Below, in pieces: positions 43,511 through 55,085 of a stretch of 64,000 nt of DNA. The notes under the pieces were generated by a model that saw nothing but the letters and a program-made list of their open reading frames with translations, ran no database searches and was not told the origin of the DNA. Origin of the DNA: Lolium rigidum (taxonomy: Eukaryota; Streptophyta; Magnoliopsida; Poales; Poaceae). The stretch spans positions 273,243,687 to 273,307,686 of the forward strand of contig NC_061510.1 of NCBI RefSeq assembly GCF_022539505.1. Reading direction: 5' to 3'. The stretch's first letter is position 1. Every line of letters starts with the position of its first letter. Position numbers and translations under genes: made by a program.

Positions 43511-45811
43511 TCATGTCCACGTCACCGCTATCGGGCTCGCCACGCTGTGCTTGCCGCCGTCCGACCACACGAGCCGCCCGAACCCCACGGTGCCCGACGG
43601 CTGCGACTTGGCCGCCGTGAAGCTCACCGTGAAGCTCTTCTTCTCCCCGACCGCCGCGAACTCCAGCTCCGTCGGCTTCACGTCGACTGTCACGCCGAAC
43701 ATGGACATGGAGGTGTCCACCTTGTACGTGCCCGCCGCGCCCACGTTGGTGAGCGTCCGCGTGTGCGTCACCGTGGTCGACCCGGAGTCGCCGGCCTCGC
43801 CGTTCGCCGTCGAGTAGGCCACGGAGAAGGACGGGTAGTTGAGGTCGGAGACGGAGTAGGTCCTGTTGGCGGCGCACGCGTAGCTCTTGCTCCGGGAAAG
43901 CGCGGCGATCATGTTGGGCGTGTACTTGAGCGCGCACAGGAACTCCACGTACTCGCCGGTGCCGATGTCGTACACCAGCCCCGGCTCCACCGCGCGGGTC
44001 GGGTCCACGTGCCCGGCGCCGAAGTCGAACGGCGTGGCGGCCTTGTCGGTCGCCGCGTCGAGGATGGGCCCGGCGGCGCCGGCGGTGTACGTGGAGTAGG
44101 CGGTGGTCATCAGCGCCGACCGCACGGCGGCGGGGCTCCACTCCGGGTGCGCGCTCCGGAGCAGCGCTGCCAGCCCGCTCACGTGCGGGCAGGACATGGA
44201 GGTCCCGGAGATGATGTTGAAGCTCACGCGGCGCGTGTCGGCGGCCTGCCCCGTCGGCCCCTCCTTGCCGGTCCACGCCGCCAGGATGTTCACCCCCGGC
44301 GCGATGATGTCCGGCTTCAGGATCTCCGGGGTCACCATGTTCGGCCCGCGCGACGAGAACGCCGCCACCAGCGGCGAGGGGCGCACGTCCACCTGCGTCC
44401 CGGCCACCACGATCGTCGCCGTGGGCTTGGCGTCGGACGCGATGTACGACTTTATCAGGGCGCCTTCCTTCTCGCCCACACCGGCCGCGGGGAGGAGGTG
44501 CGCGTCCGCGACCAGCTCCTGCCCGTTGGCGGCGGTGTTGGCCAGCACCATGCCCGCCCCACCGGCGTCGCGCACCACGAACCCCTTCTGCACGCGCGCG
44601 TTGATGCCGCGGTCGCACAACACGATCTTGCCCGCCACCTTCTCCGGCGAGAGCGTCCCCGGCATGCACAGGTTCCCGCTCGTGGAGTTGGAGGCGTTGC
44701 CCGCGTAGACGATGGGGATCGGGGTGGTCGGGAGGGCCTTCCCGGCGTACAGCGACACGCCGGTGTAGTTCCTGCCGTCCCCGAGCACGACGTACGCCGG
44801 GAAGTCGCGGTCGAGGGTGCCGGCGCCCACGGTGGTGATCCACGGCGCCACGTTGGACAGCGTGGAGCTCCCTGGCCCGGCGTTACCCGCGGAGCAGGAC
44901 ACCAGCACGTTCTGCTCCATCGCGGAGAACGCCCCGATGGCGACGCTGTCGCGCGCGTAGTCGGAGGACCCGCCGCCGAGGGAGAGCGAGAGCACGCCGC
45001 AGCCGTCGGCGACGGCGGCGTCCATCCCGGCGAGGATGTCGGAGCTGAAGCAGCCCCCGAGCCAGCACACCTTGTACACGGCCACGCGCGCCCTGGGCGC
45101 CATCCCGCGCGCCGTGCCGGACGCGAACCCGAACAGGTTCGCCCCCGCGACGGCGGACCCCGCGGCGGTGGAGGATGTGTGCGTGCCGTGCCCGTCGTCG
45201 TCGCGCGGGGACCGCGACTCCCTGCTGGGGTCCATGGGCCCCATCGCCGCCTCGTAGCCCCGGCTGAAGAAGCGCGCGCCGATGAGCTTCTTGTTGCAGG
45301 CGGTGGAGTTGAAGTCCGTGCCGGTCATGCAGGTCCCCTTCCACGACGACGGCACCTCCGCGAGGCCCGCGTCGTCGTAGCTCTTGCTCTCGGGCCATAC
45401 GCCGGTATCCAGCACCCCGACGACGACGTCGCCGGCCGTGCCGGACTGCGGGAACAGGTTCTCGCTCCCGGCGAGGCCCAGGAACTCGGGCGTCCGCGTG
45501 GTGTGCAGCTCGTACCGCGTCTCCGGGTTCACCGCCAGCACGCCGTCCATGCCTGCCATGTCGCTCGCCTCCTGCGCCGTGAGCCGCGCCGAGAAGCCGT
45601 GCGCGACGGTGTCGTACGAGTAGAGCATCTTGGCGGTGGAGACGGAGCGCAGGGACGCGCCGTACCACTCGCCGTGGTCGGCGTACTCCGCCGGCATCGC
45701 GGACTTGGCCATGTGGACTATGTACGTCGCGCGCGGCTCCGTCTCCGTGTCCGCCGCCGCCACAGCGGCGGCGAGCGCCAACACCAGCAGGAGCAGCAGC
45801 CTCGTCGTCAT
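43511..45811 (-). CDS. Subtilisin-like serine protease, SBT1 type (intact, single exon)
   Basis: A secreted endoprotease of the cell wall/apoplast. The first ATG in frame is at 45811 and gives 766 residues; an upstream in-frame GTG at 45823 is not expected to start translation in a plant. Residues 1-20 form a signal peptide (MTTRLLLLLVLALAAAVAAA). An inhibitor_I9 propeptide follows (about 27-105, from ATYIVHMAKS). The S8 domain carries Asp135 (VVGVLDTGVWPES), His208 (DDDGHGTHTSSTAAG), the oxyanion Asn310 (SAGNAGP) and Ser538 (SGTSMSCPHVSG). A protease-associated insertion lies at about 340-470 and a C-terminal fibronectin III-like domain at about 655-766. The length, order and residues match plant SBT1 enzymes, and no break was seen. 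Extreme GC content and lack of introns are common in grass members. The substrate and tissue cannot be read from sequence. Confidence 0.95.
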   Translation of the reverse strand: MTTRLLLLLVLALAAAVAAADTETEPRATYIVHMAKSAMPAEYADHGEWYGASLRSVSTAKMLYSYDTVAHGFSARLTAQEASDMAGMDGVLAVNPETRYELHTTRTPEFLGLAGSENLFPQSGTAGDVVVGVLDTGVWPESKSYDDAGLAEVPSSWKGTCMTGTDFNSTACNKKLIGARFFSRGYEAAMGPMDPSRESRSPRDDDGHGTHTSSTAAGSAVAGANLFGFASGTARGMAPRARVAVYKVCWLGGCFSSDILAGMDAAVADGCGVLSLSLGGGSSDYARDSVAIGAFSAMEQNVLVSCSAGNAGPGSSTLSNVAPWITTVGAGTLDRDFPAYVVLGDGRNYTGVSLYAGKALPTTPIPIVYAGNASNSTSGNLCMPGTLSPEKVAGKIVLCDRGINARVQKGFVVRDAGGAGMVLANTAANGQELVADAHLLPAAGVGEKEGALIKSYIASDAKPTATIVVAGTQVDVRPSPLVAAFSSRGPNMVTPEILKPDIIAPGVNILAAWTGKEGPTGQAADTRRVSFNIISGTSMSCPHVSGLAALLRSAHPEWSPAAVRSALMTTAYSTYTAGAAGPILDAATDKAATPFDFGAGHVDPTRAVEPGLVYDIGTGEYVEFLCALKYTPNMIAALSRSKSYACAANRTYSVSDLNYPSFSVAYSTANGEAGDSGSTTVTHTRTLTNVGAAGTYKVDTSMSMFGVTVDVKPTELEFAAVGEKKSFTVSFTAAKSQPSGTVGFGRLVWSDGGKHSVASPIAVTWT

Positions 45812-45961
45812 CTCGTCCGGCACGTACGGGCCGGCGGCAGCTAGCGCGCCGTGTTATGTCTGTATCTGTAGCGCCGTGCCGTAAGCAAATCCGCCGTGGT
45901 AGTGTCACGACGAAGCTCAGCTCAGCTTAGCTAGCTCGTAGCTGCTACAAAGAGGCGTCCT

Positions 45962-45972
45962 GATATATATAC
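45962..45972 (-). promoter_or_regulatory. TATA box of the subtilase gene
   Basis: The minus strand reads TATATATATCA about 150 bp upstream of the ATG, which allows a 5' leader of roughly 120 nt. CT/GA-rich and AGCTTAGCTAGCT sequences lie in the leader. Confidence 0.6.
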
Positions 45973-47000
45973 GGCGGCAGTGGCTACTGATTAAGAGATG
46001 AGTGGAAGAGTGTGAGCGAAAGATGGACGGTTGGTTGGTCCTGCAAGAGAAGGAGATGAAGTTTCTGTGTGGGTAAGTGATTGCTTGGGGGCAAGTGTAG
46101 ATGGAAATTAAGGCAGTAAACCAAAGATGATGATATCCATGTCTGTAAGAAAAACTAGTACTAGTATTACCAATTGATATTAATTGACTCAATTTTATTC
46201 AGATATAGGCGTATCTAGTCAATAAAAACGTACATATAAATATCTATATCTAAATAAAGTTAAATCAATTAATTTAGATCGAAGACAGTATGTGGGTGCA
46301 TTAAAGGGAGAGAGAACGGGTGGGACGGGCATCACGATTGGCGATGATGTGCATGCCCGCGCGCTTCCTCTATTTCAAGGTGCCGGCAACATCGGTTAGG
46401 ACACCCACGCTCACTGCCGAGCGGTGGTAGTGTTGGTTTAGGCCACGTGACCTAGCCATAGGTGGGTAGGAGGTTGAGGTCCATGGCTCAATTCCGGTAG
46501 GTGGCAGCGGCAGAGAGCTAGCGGTGGTGTGGGCAGATCGCCAGCGACGAACATGCGGAAGTGGGAAACGAGCGGGAGGAATTTTTTATCCAGCTAAAAC
46601 AAGATGACGAGTTTAGGTTGCACTCGGGTTGGCCACAGAGACGGTCTATGTAGGGGTCGGGAGAAGATTTTTTCCAACCCCGTACACTTTTTTACGAGCA
46701 TGGTCAGCACCGATATTTCGACGGAAACTGGAATGTGGCGATTTTGTTAGAGTTTCCGCAGATTTATAGGATCCTCTAGAGTTGCTCTAAGAACACTCCA
46801 ACGGGCCACCGCAAACGGACGCGATCTATCCGTTGGTGTCCGTGTGGCCTAAAAATTAGTCAGGACAGTAAACCGCACATTACCAACCAATATTTGGGCT
46901 AGGTTTGCGGTTGCGGTGGATAGCGTGCTTCCGTTTGAAAAATAAGCAGGGCCACTCATCGATGATCGAGGGAGGCCAGGCGATGGCGGGTCCACGCGGT
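45973..47000. other. Upstream region of the subtilase gene, with an eroded DNA element
   Basis: No ORF is supported. From about 46780 the text CACTCCAACGGGCCACCGCAAACGGACGC resembles the end of a common Triticeae DNA transposon (Harbinger- or Mutator-like), apparently cut at 47000 by the LTR insertion. The first 500 bp are the likely promoter of the protease gene. Confidence 0.4.
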
Positions 47001-47811
47001 TGATACGTCTCCAACGTATCGATAATTTCTTATGTTCCATGCTTGTTTTATGACAATACCTACATGTTTTATACATACTTTATATCATATTTATGCATTT
47101 TCCGACACTAACCTATTAACAAGATGCCGAAGAGCCAGTTGTTGTTTTCTGCTATTTTTGGTTTCAGAAATCCTAGTAAGGAAATATTCTCGGAATTGGA
47201 CGAAATCAACGCCCAGGGTTTTATTTTTCCACGAAGCTTCCAGAAGTCCGAAAGGGAAATGAAGTGGGGCGACGAGGCGGCGACACGCCAGGGCGGCGCG
47301 GCCCAGGCCCTGGCTGCGCGGCCCTAGTGTGTGGGCCCCTCGTGACGCTCCTAAACCTACCCTTCCGCCTATAAGAAGCCTTCGTCGATAATAACTCCAG
47401 TACCGAGAGCCACGATACGGAAAACCTTCCAGAGACACCACTAGTGAACTATGGACCCCGGTCCATTCTTTACATCGAATACAATCTACTGCAATACTTG
47501 TTCTTACTATTCTCTGCAAACATCATCATCCACACTATACATCTAATCCTTTGTTACAGCAAGCCGGTGAGATTGACAACCTCACTGTCACGTTGGGGCA
47601 AAGTATTTTGGTTGTGTTGTGCAGGTTCCACGTTGGCGCCGAAATCCCTGGTGTTGCGCCGCACTACACTCCGCCGCCATAAACATTCAACGTGCTTCTT
47701 GGCTCCTACTGGTTCGATAAACCTTGGTTTCTTACTGAGGGAAACTTACCGCTGTACGCATCACACCTTCCTCTTGGGGTTCCCAACGGGCGTGTGCTTT
47801 ACGCGTTATCG
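47001..47811 (+). mobile_element. 5' LTR with an internal deletion
   Basis: It begins TGATACGTCTCCAACGTATC and ends ACGCGTTATCG (G where its relatives have A). Compared with the 1,585-bp LTR at 49926-51510 it lacks about 775 bp; the junction is at AGAGA near 47432-47436. Confidence 0.88.
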
Positions 47812-47823
47812 AGGCTAAATTTC

Positions 47824-47840
47824 TGGCGCCGTTGCCGGGG
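47824..47840 (+). other. Primer-binding site
   Basis: TGGCGCCGTTGCCGGGG lies 12 bp after the LTR end. This is the usual priming site context for this LTR family. Confidence 0.8.
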
Positions 47841-48072
47841 AGATCAAGACACGCTGCAAAGGGGAGTCTTCCACTTCCAATCTCTTTACTTTGTTTTTGT
47901 CTTGCTTTACTTTATTTACTGCTTTGTTTGCTGCATTATATCAAAATACAAAAAAATTAGTTACTTGCTTTACTTTATTTATTATCTTGTTTGCGTTCTC
48001 CATATTAAAAACACAAAAAAATTAGTTACTTGCATTTACTTTATCTAGTTTGCTTTATTTGCTACTGCTAAA

Positions 48073-49479
48073 ATGGGTACTCCTGAAAATACTAAGTTGT
48101 GTGACTTCACTAGCACAAATAATAATGATTTCTTATGCACACCTATTGCTCCACCTCGCTACTACAAGAGAATTCTTTGAAATTAAACCTCGCTTTACCG
48201 AATCTTGTTATGAGAGAGCAATTTTCTCGGTGTTAGTTCTGATGATGTTGCTGCCCATCTTAATAATTTTGTTGAATTATGTGAAATGCAAAAGTATAAA
48301 GATGTAGATGGTGACATTATAAAATTAAAATTGTTTCCTTTCTCATTAAGAGGAAGAGCTAAAGATTGGTTGCTATCTTTGCCTAAGAATAGTATTGATT
48401 CATGGACTAAATGTAAGGATGCTTTCATTGGTAGATATTATCCTCCTGCTAAAATTATATCTTTAAGAAGTAGCATAATGAATTTTAAGCAATTGGATAA
48501 TGAGCATGTTGCCCAAGCATGGGAAAGAATGAAATCTTTGGTTAAAAATTGCCCAACCCATGGACTGACTACTTGGATGATCATCCAAACCTTTTATGCA
48601 GGATTGAATTTTTCTTCACGGAACCTATTGGATTCAGCTGCTAGAGGTACTTTTATGTCCATCACTCTAGGCGCCGCAACAAAGCTTCTTGATAATATGA
48701 TGATTAATTACTCTGAATGGCACACGGAAAGAGCTCCACAAGGTAAGAAGGTAAATTCTGTTGAAGAAACCTCCTCCTTGAATGATAAGATTGAAGCTAT
48801 TATATCTATGCTTGTGAATGGTAGGACTAATGTTGATCCTAATAATGTTCCGTTAGCTTCATTGGTTGCTCAAGAAGAACATGTTGATGTGAACTTCATT
48901 GAAAATAATAATTTCAACAACAATGCTTATCGGAATAATTCTAGTAACAACTATAGGCCATATCCTTCTAATAATGGTTATGGTTATGGTAATTCTTATG
49001 GGAATTCTTACAACAATAATAGAAATGTACCCCCTGGGCTTGAAGTCATGCTTAAAGAATTTATTAGTACATAAACTGCTTTCAACAAATCTGTTGAAGA
49101 AAAGCTTGAGAAAATTGATATACTTGCTTCTAAAGTTGATAGTCTTGCTGCTGATGTTGATCTTTTGAAATCGAAAGTTATGCCTAATGAAACTAAATAT
49201 ATTAAGTCATTTGCTACAGCAAACGCCATCCAAGTTAGAATTAATAAGAATATAAGATTGATGGCCGAACTGCGTGCTAGGTGGGAAAAAGAAGAAAATG
49301 CTAAAGAGAATAATATAGCTAAAGTTTGGACTATCACCACCACTAGTAATGCTAATGCTTCACATGTTGCTACACCTCCTACTATCAATGGTAAAATAAT
49401 TGGTGTTGGCAATGTTTCTACTCCTAATGCAAAGCTTGCAAAATTGCATGGAACTGCTAAAACTGCTGAAATTGCTTGA
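48073..49479 (+). pseudogene. Retrotransposon gag
   Basis: The start at 48073 reads MGTPENTKLCDF. A frameshift/stop occurs at about 48170-48180 (the frame ends after APPRYYKRIL). The main frame resumes by 48286 with MQKYKDVDGDIIKLKLFPFS, GRAKDWLLSLP and KDAFIGRYYPP, the conserved Retrotrans_gag core. An Asn/Tyr/Gly-rich stretch follows (48895-49020), and a TAA stop at 49072-49074 interrupts a coiled-coil-like tail (EEKLEKIDILASKVDSLAAD) that stays open to 49479. The domain is certain; the copy is dead because of at least two breaks. Confidence 0.88.
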
Positions 49480-49696
49480 GTGCTATCTTTAAACACTTCA
49501 AAAGTTATTACCTCTTATTTGTGTCAATGTTTTATAGCTCATGAGGAAGTATGTGGTGTTTATCTTTCAATCTTGTTACGCAACTTTCACCAATGGACTA
49601 GTGGCTTCATCCGCTTATCCAATAATTTTGCAAAAAGAGCTGGCAATGGGGTTCCCAGCCCCAAATTAATTAACTTTCATAATTTTACAAATAGAC

Positions 49697-49890
49697 ACTC
49701 CTCCATGGTATGTGATTGTTGGACGGCACCCGAGGATTCGGTTAGCCATGGCTTGAGAAAGCAAAGGTGGGGAGGAGTGTCATCTAAATAAAACTAAAAT
49801 AAAAAGGCACTCCTTCATGGTATGAGATTGTTGGCAGGCACCCGAGGATTCGGTTAGCTATGGTTTGTGAAAGCAAGGTTGGAAGGACTG
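49697..49890. repeat. Tandem duplication, unit about 115 bp, near the 3' LTR
   Basis: CACCCGAGGATTCGGTTAGC recurs at about 49726 and 49840, with surrounding CATGGTATGTGATTGTTGG and GAGAAAGCAAAGG. Reverse-complement relatives occur at 54640-54710 and 57921-57970 in the minus-strand elements, so it is a conserved non-coding feature of this retrotransposon group. Confidence 0.75.
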
Positions 49891-49925
49891 CCACCCAAAA
49901 ATAAAAATCTTTCATGGGAGCCGCT

Positions 49926-51510
49926 TGATACGTCTCCAACGTATCGATAATTTCTTATGTTCCATGCTACTTTATTGATGATACCTACATGTTTTATACA
50001 TACTTTATGTCATATTTATGCATTTTCCGACACTAACCTATTAACGAGATGCCGAAGAGCCGCTTGTCGTTTTCTGCTGTTTTTGGTTTCGAAATCCTAG
50101 TAAGGAAATATTCTCGAATTGGACGAAATCAACGCCCGGGATCTTATTTTTCCACGAAGCTTCCGTAAGTCCGAGAGGAAACGAAGTGGGGCGACGAGGC
50201 AGCCGACACACCGGGCGGCGCGGCCCAAGCCCTGGCCACGCCGGCCTGTGGTGTGGGCCCCTCGTGGCGCCCCCTGACCTACCCTTCCGCCTACTTAATC
50301 CTTCGTCGAGAATAACTCCAGTACCGAGAGCCACGATACGGAAAACCTTCCAGAGATGCCGCCGCCACCAATCCCATCTCGGGGGATTCAGGAGATCGCC
50401 TCCGGCACCCTTCCGGAGAGGGGAATCATCTCCCGGAGGAATCTTCACCACCATGGTCGCCTCCGGAGTGATGAGTGAGTAGTTCACCCCTGGACTATGG
50501 GTCCATAGCAGTAGCTAGATGGTCGTCTTCTCCTAATTGTGCTATCATTGTTGGATCTTGTGAGCTGCCTAACATGATCAAGATCATCTATCCGTAATGC
50601 TACATGTTGCGTTTGTTGGGATCCGATGAATAATGAATGCTATGTTATGTTGATTATCAATCTATCATCTATGTGTTGTTTATGATCTTGCATGCTCTCC
50701 GTTGCTAGTAGAGGCTCGGCCAAGTTTTTGCTTGTAACTCCAAGAGGGAGTATTTATGCTCGATAGTGGGTTCATGTCTCCATTAAATCTGGGAGTGACG
50801 AAACCTCTAAGGTTGTGGATGTGTCGTTGCCACTAGGGATAAAACATCAATGCTATGTCTAAGGATATATTTGTTGATTATATTACGCACCATACTTAAT
50901 GCAATTGTCTCGTTGTTTTCAACTTAATACTCGGAGGGGTTCGGATGATAACCTCGAAGATGGACTTTTTAGGCATAGATGCATGCTGGATAGCGGTCTA
51001 TGTACTTTGTCGTAATGCCCAATTAAATCTCACAATACTCATCATAACATGTATATGCATGGTCATGCCCTCTTTATTTGTCAATTGCCCAACTGCAATT
51101 TGTTCACCCAACATGCTTATTCTTATCGGAGAGACACCACTAGTGAACTGTGGACCCCGGTCCATTCTTTTACATCGAATACAATCTACTGCAATACTCG
51201 TTCTACTGTTTTCGGCAAACATCATCATCCACATTATACATCTAATCCTTTGTTACAGCAAGCCGGTGAGATTGACAACCTCACTGTTACATTGGGACAA
51301 AGTACTTTGGTTGTGTTGTGCAGGTTCCACGTTGGCGCCGGAATCCCTGGTGTTGCGCCGCACTACACTCCGCCGCCATCAACCTTCAACGTGCTTCTTG
51401 GCTCCTACTGGTTCGATAAACCTTGGTTTCTTACTGAGGGAAAACTTGCCGCTGTACGCATCACACCTTCCTCTTGGGGTTCCCAACGGACGCGTGCTGT
51501 ACGCGTATCA
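49926..51510 (+). mobile_element. Solo LTR, 1,585 bp, TSD CCGCT
   Basis: It begins TGATACGTCTCCAACGTATC and ends TACGCGTATCA. CCGCT lies on both sides (49921-49925 and 51511-51515). The host sequence reads smoothly across it (GGAGCCGCT + CTTTGAAAGTC), and the same uninterrupted sequence occurs in reverse at about 54510-54535. It inserted into the older element of its own LTR family. Confidence 0.95.
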
Positions 51511-52139
51511 CCGCTCTTTGAAAGTCTGTCTGGCAAGGGGGTTAGAGTGCCCACTACCATTCGTTGACAACAACAAACACCTCTCAAAACTTCACTTTTA
51601 TGCTCTCTCTATGTTTTCAAAATAAAAGCTCTAGCACAAATATAGCAATCCATGCTTCCCTCTACGAAGGGCCATTCTTCTACTTTTATGTTGAGTCAGT
51701 TTACCCACTTCCTTCTATCTTAGAAGCAAACACTTGTGTTAACTGTGCATTGATTCTTACATACTTGCATATTTGCATTCATCATATTACTTTATGTTGA
51801 CAACTATCCATGAGATATACATGTTACAAGTTGAAAGCAACCGCTGAAACTTAATCTTCCTTTGTGTTGCTTCAATGCCTTTACTAAGAATTTATTGCTT
51901 TATGAGTTAACTCTTATGCAAGACTTATTGATGCTTGTCTTGAAAGTACTATTCATGAAAAGTCTTTGCTATATGATTCAGTTGTTTAACCATTTTCTTT
52001 ACCATTGCTTCGAATCGATGCATTCATTACATGTGCTTACAATAATATTGATCAAGATTATGATAGCATGTCACTTCAGAAATTATCTTTGTTATCGTTT
52101 ACCTACTCGAGGACGAGTAGGAACTAAGTTTGGGGATGC

Positions 52140-52490
52140 TGATACGTCTCCAACGTATCGATAATTTTTTTGTTCCATGCTTGTTTTATGACAATACCTA
52201 CATGTTTTATACATACTTTATGTCATATTTATGCATTTTCCGACACTAACCTATTAACAAGATGCCGAAGAGCCAGTTGCTGTTTTCTGCTGTTTTTGGT
52301 TTCAGAAATCCTAGTAAGGAAATATTCTCGGAATTGGACGAAATCAACGCCCAGGGTCTTATTTTTCCACGAAGCTTCCAGAAGTCCGAAAGGGAAACGA
52401 AGTGGGGCGACGAGGCGGCGACATGCCAGGGCGGCGCGGCCCAGGCCCTGGTCACGCGGCCCTAGTGTGTGGGCCCCTCGTGACGCCCCT
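52140..52490 (+). mobile_element. Start of the 3' LTR, truncated by insertion
   Basis: TGATACGTCTCCAACGTATC follows the polypurine tract GTTTGGGGATGC. The LTR matches the first 350 bp of 49926-51510 and stops at GACGCCCCT, where TGATAACCC of another LTR starts. Confidence 0.88.
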
Positions 52491-53887
52491 TGATAACCCA
52501 CAAGTATAGGGGATCGCAACAGTCTTCGCGGGAAGTAAAACCCAATTTATTGATTCGACACAAGGGGAGACAAAGAATACTTGAAAGCCTTAACAGCGGA
52601 GTTGTCAATTCAGCCGCACTCGGAAACAGACTTGCTCGCAAGAGTTTATCGAGTAGTAACAGCTTTATAGCGATAGCAGTAGTGAAATAACAGCAGCAGA
52701 GTAACATAGACAGCAGTAGTGATTATAGTAAATAGCAGGATTAAAATACTGTAGGCACAGGGATGGATGACGGGCGTTGCATGAATGAGAGAAACTCATG
52801 TAACAATCAAAGCAGGGCATTTGCAGATAATAATAAAACGGTGTCCAAGTACAAAGCAATCCATAGGCATGTGTTCCGTATATAGTCGTACGTGCTCGCA
52901 ATGAGAAACTTGCACAACATCTTTTGTCCTACCAGCCGGTGGCAGCCGGGCCTCTAGGGAATCTACTGGATATTAAGGTACTCCTTTTAATAGAGTACCG
53001 GAGCAAAGCATTAACACTCCATGAACACATGTGATCCTCACATCACCGCGTTCCCCTTCGGTTGTCCCGATTTCTGTCACTTCGGGGCCTTTGGTTCCGG
53101 ACAGCAACATGTGTATACAACTTGCAGGTAAGATCATAAAATAATGCATATCATGATGAAATAATAACATGTTCAGATCTGAGATCATGGCACTCGGGCC
53201 CTAGTGACAAGCATTAAGCATAACAAGTTGCAACAATATCATCAAAGTACCAATTACGAACACTAGGCACTATGCCCTAACAATCTTATGCTATTACATG
53301 ACCAATCTCATCCAATCCCTACCATCCCCTTCAGCCTACAGCGGGAGAATTACTCACACATGGATGGGGGAAACATTGCTGGTCGATGGAGAGGCGTCGG
53401 TGGTGATGATGGCGATGATCTCTTCCAATTCCCCGTCCCGACGGAGTGCCAGAACGGAGTTTCTGGTCCCCGAGACGGAGTTTCGCGATGTGGCGGCGTT
53501 CTGGAGGGTTTCTGGCGACTTTGACTTCGTCCTCGCGTTTTTTAGATCGAACCCTTTAAGTATTCCAGAGGAGGGCGTCGGAGGCCAGCCGAGGGGGCCA
53601 CACACTAGGGCGGCGCGCCCCCCTGGGCCGCGCCGGCCTGGTGTGTGGGGCCCTCGGGCCTCCACCTGGCTTGCCCTTCTGGCTCCCTGAGTCTTCTGGT
53701 AAAATAGGCCCTTTGGTATAAATTCCGAGGATTTTCCCGAAAGTTGAATTTCTGCACAAAAACAAGACACCAGAGCAATTCTGCTGAAAACAGCGTTAGT
53801 CCGTGTTATTTGTATCCAAAATACACAAATTAGAGGCAAAACAATAGCAAAAGTGTTCGGGAAAGTAGATACGTTTTGGACGTATCA
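52491..53887 (-). mobile_element. 3' LTR of minus-strand element A
   Basis: On the plus strand it starts TGATAACCCACAAGTATAGG and ends TTTTGGACGTATCA; read on the minus strand it opens TGATACGTCCAAAACGTATC. To the right (upstream on the minus strand) is a polypurine tract AGCTTGGGGGAGT, so this is the 3' LTR. The candidate left TSD is CCCCT (52486-52490). It is homologous to 56364-57758. Confidence 0.88.
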
Positions 53888-55085
53888 ACTCCCCCAAGCT
53901 TAGCTTATTGCTTGTCCTCAAGCAATTCAGTTAACAACTGAGTGCGATAAAAGAACTTTCACAAACACATTTGCTCATATGATGTAAATATTCTCATGAT
54001 ATGGCTAACACTTAGGCAGTTCATAATAAGATACATGCAAATACGATCATCTAATAGGTATGTCAATCATGGAAAGGTACCAATAATTAATAATAAGCAT
54101 CATGAATCATGTCTATAAGCAGGATTGCAATGTTCATAAAAGAGTATGATAAAGTGGTATCTCGCTTGCCCGAATTTGAACAACAGAAACATAAATGCCC
54201 GTGCACCTCTCGAGGTTCATAGAAAGACTAGAAATAGAGATTGTCAAAGATAAAAGCATCAAAGTTATACCACAATCAATCATATTTTGAGACAAGCATA
54301 TTATACTAAGAATAACAGTTGTGCTCTCAAGAAAGTGCTCAAAGAAAGGATGGAGACACAACATGAAAGTAAAAGATTGACCCTTCGCAGAGGGAAGCAG
54401 GGATTAACATGCGCTAGAGCTTTTCATTTTTAAAACAGGAGTAAAATTATTTTGAGAGGTGTTTTGTTGTTGTCAACGAATGGTAATGGGTACACCAACT
54501 ACCTCGCCAACTAGACTTTCAAGAGCGGCTTCCATGAAGGACGTTATTTCTACCAGCAAGGTAGATCATCTCTCTTCTCTTTTGTTTACACACGTATTTT
54601 AGTTTTATTATGGCCGACACTCCCCCAACCTTTGCTTACACAAGCCATGGCTAACCGAATCCTCGGGTGCCTACCATCAATCTCATACCATGGAGGAGTG
54701 TCTATTTGCAAAATTAAGTTGCTTACTGATGAATCGAGCAAAACATGTGAAGAGAATTATTAATGAAGTTATTAGTTGGGGCTGGGCACCCGCTGCCGCC
54801 TCTTATTATGAAGGTCTGTCAAAAGTAAATGACAAGGTCGAAAGATAAACACCACATACTTCCTCATGAGCTATAAAACATTAACACAAATTGAGAAGCA
54901 TTTTGAAGATTTAAAGGTAGCGCATGAGAATTTACTTGGAATGGTTTGAAATGCCATGCATAGGTATTTATGGTGGACACTTTGGAACAACTTGGTTTTC
55001 AGGGGTTTGGAAGCACGAGCAGCGTTCCCGCTCAGTACAAGTGAAGGCTAGCAATAGACTGGGGAGCGACAAATCAAGAGAGCAG
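53888..55085 (-). other. Internal (non-coding) region of element A
   Basis: This is the 3' internal part of element A, without a significant ORF. It matches the corresponding part of element B (57759-58345), including the GCACGAGCAGCGTTCCCGCTC and GCGACAAATCAAGAGAGCA segments. It is cut at 55085 by another LTR. Confidence 0.75.

Larger units (their letters stand above)
47001..52490 (+). mobile_element. Non-autonomous gypsy (Athila-like) retrotransposon, gag only
   Basis: The order is 5' LTR (47001-47811), primer-binding site (47824-47840), broken gag (48073-49479), non-coding region with a nested solo LTR (49926-51510), polypurine tract (about 52126-52139, AAGTTTGGGGATGC) and the first 351 bp of the 3' LTR (52140-52490). 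There is no protease, RT, RNase H or integrase between gag and the 3' LTR, so mobilisation would have needed another element. The 3' LTR is cut at 52490 by a minus-strand element; its remainder must lie beyond the window. Confidence 0.85.

Noticed and set aside
43380..44843. Second long minus-strand frame overlapping the subtilase
   Set aside because: It is an Arg/Gly-rich off-frame translation of the same GC-rich coding sequence.
43406..45844. Plus-strand open frame of 812 codons opposite the subtilase gene
   Set aside because: It is an antisense shadow caused by very high third-position GC in the real minus-strand gene; it has no recognisable domain.
46996..47000. GCGGT as TSD of the plus-strand element at 47001
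   Set aside because: The element's other end is not in the window, so no match can be claimed; CCGCT after 51510 belongs to the solo LTR.
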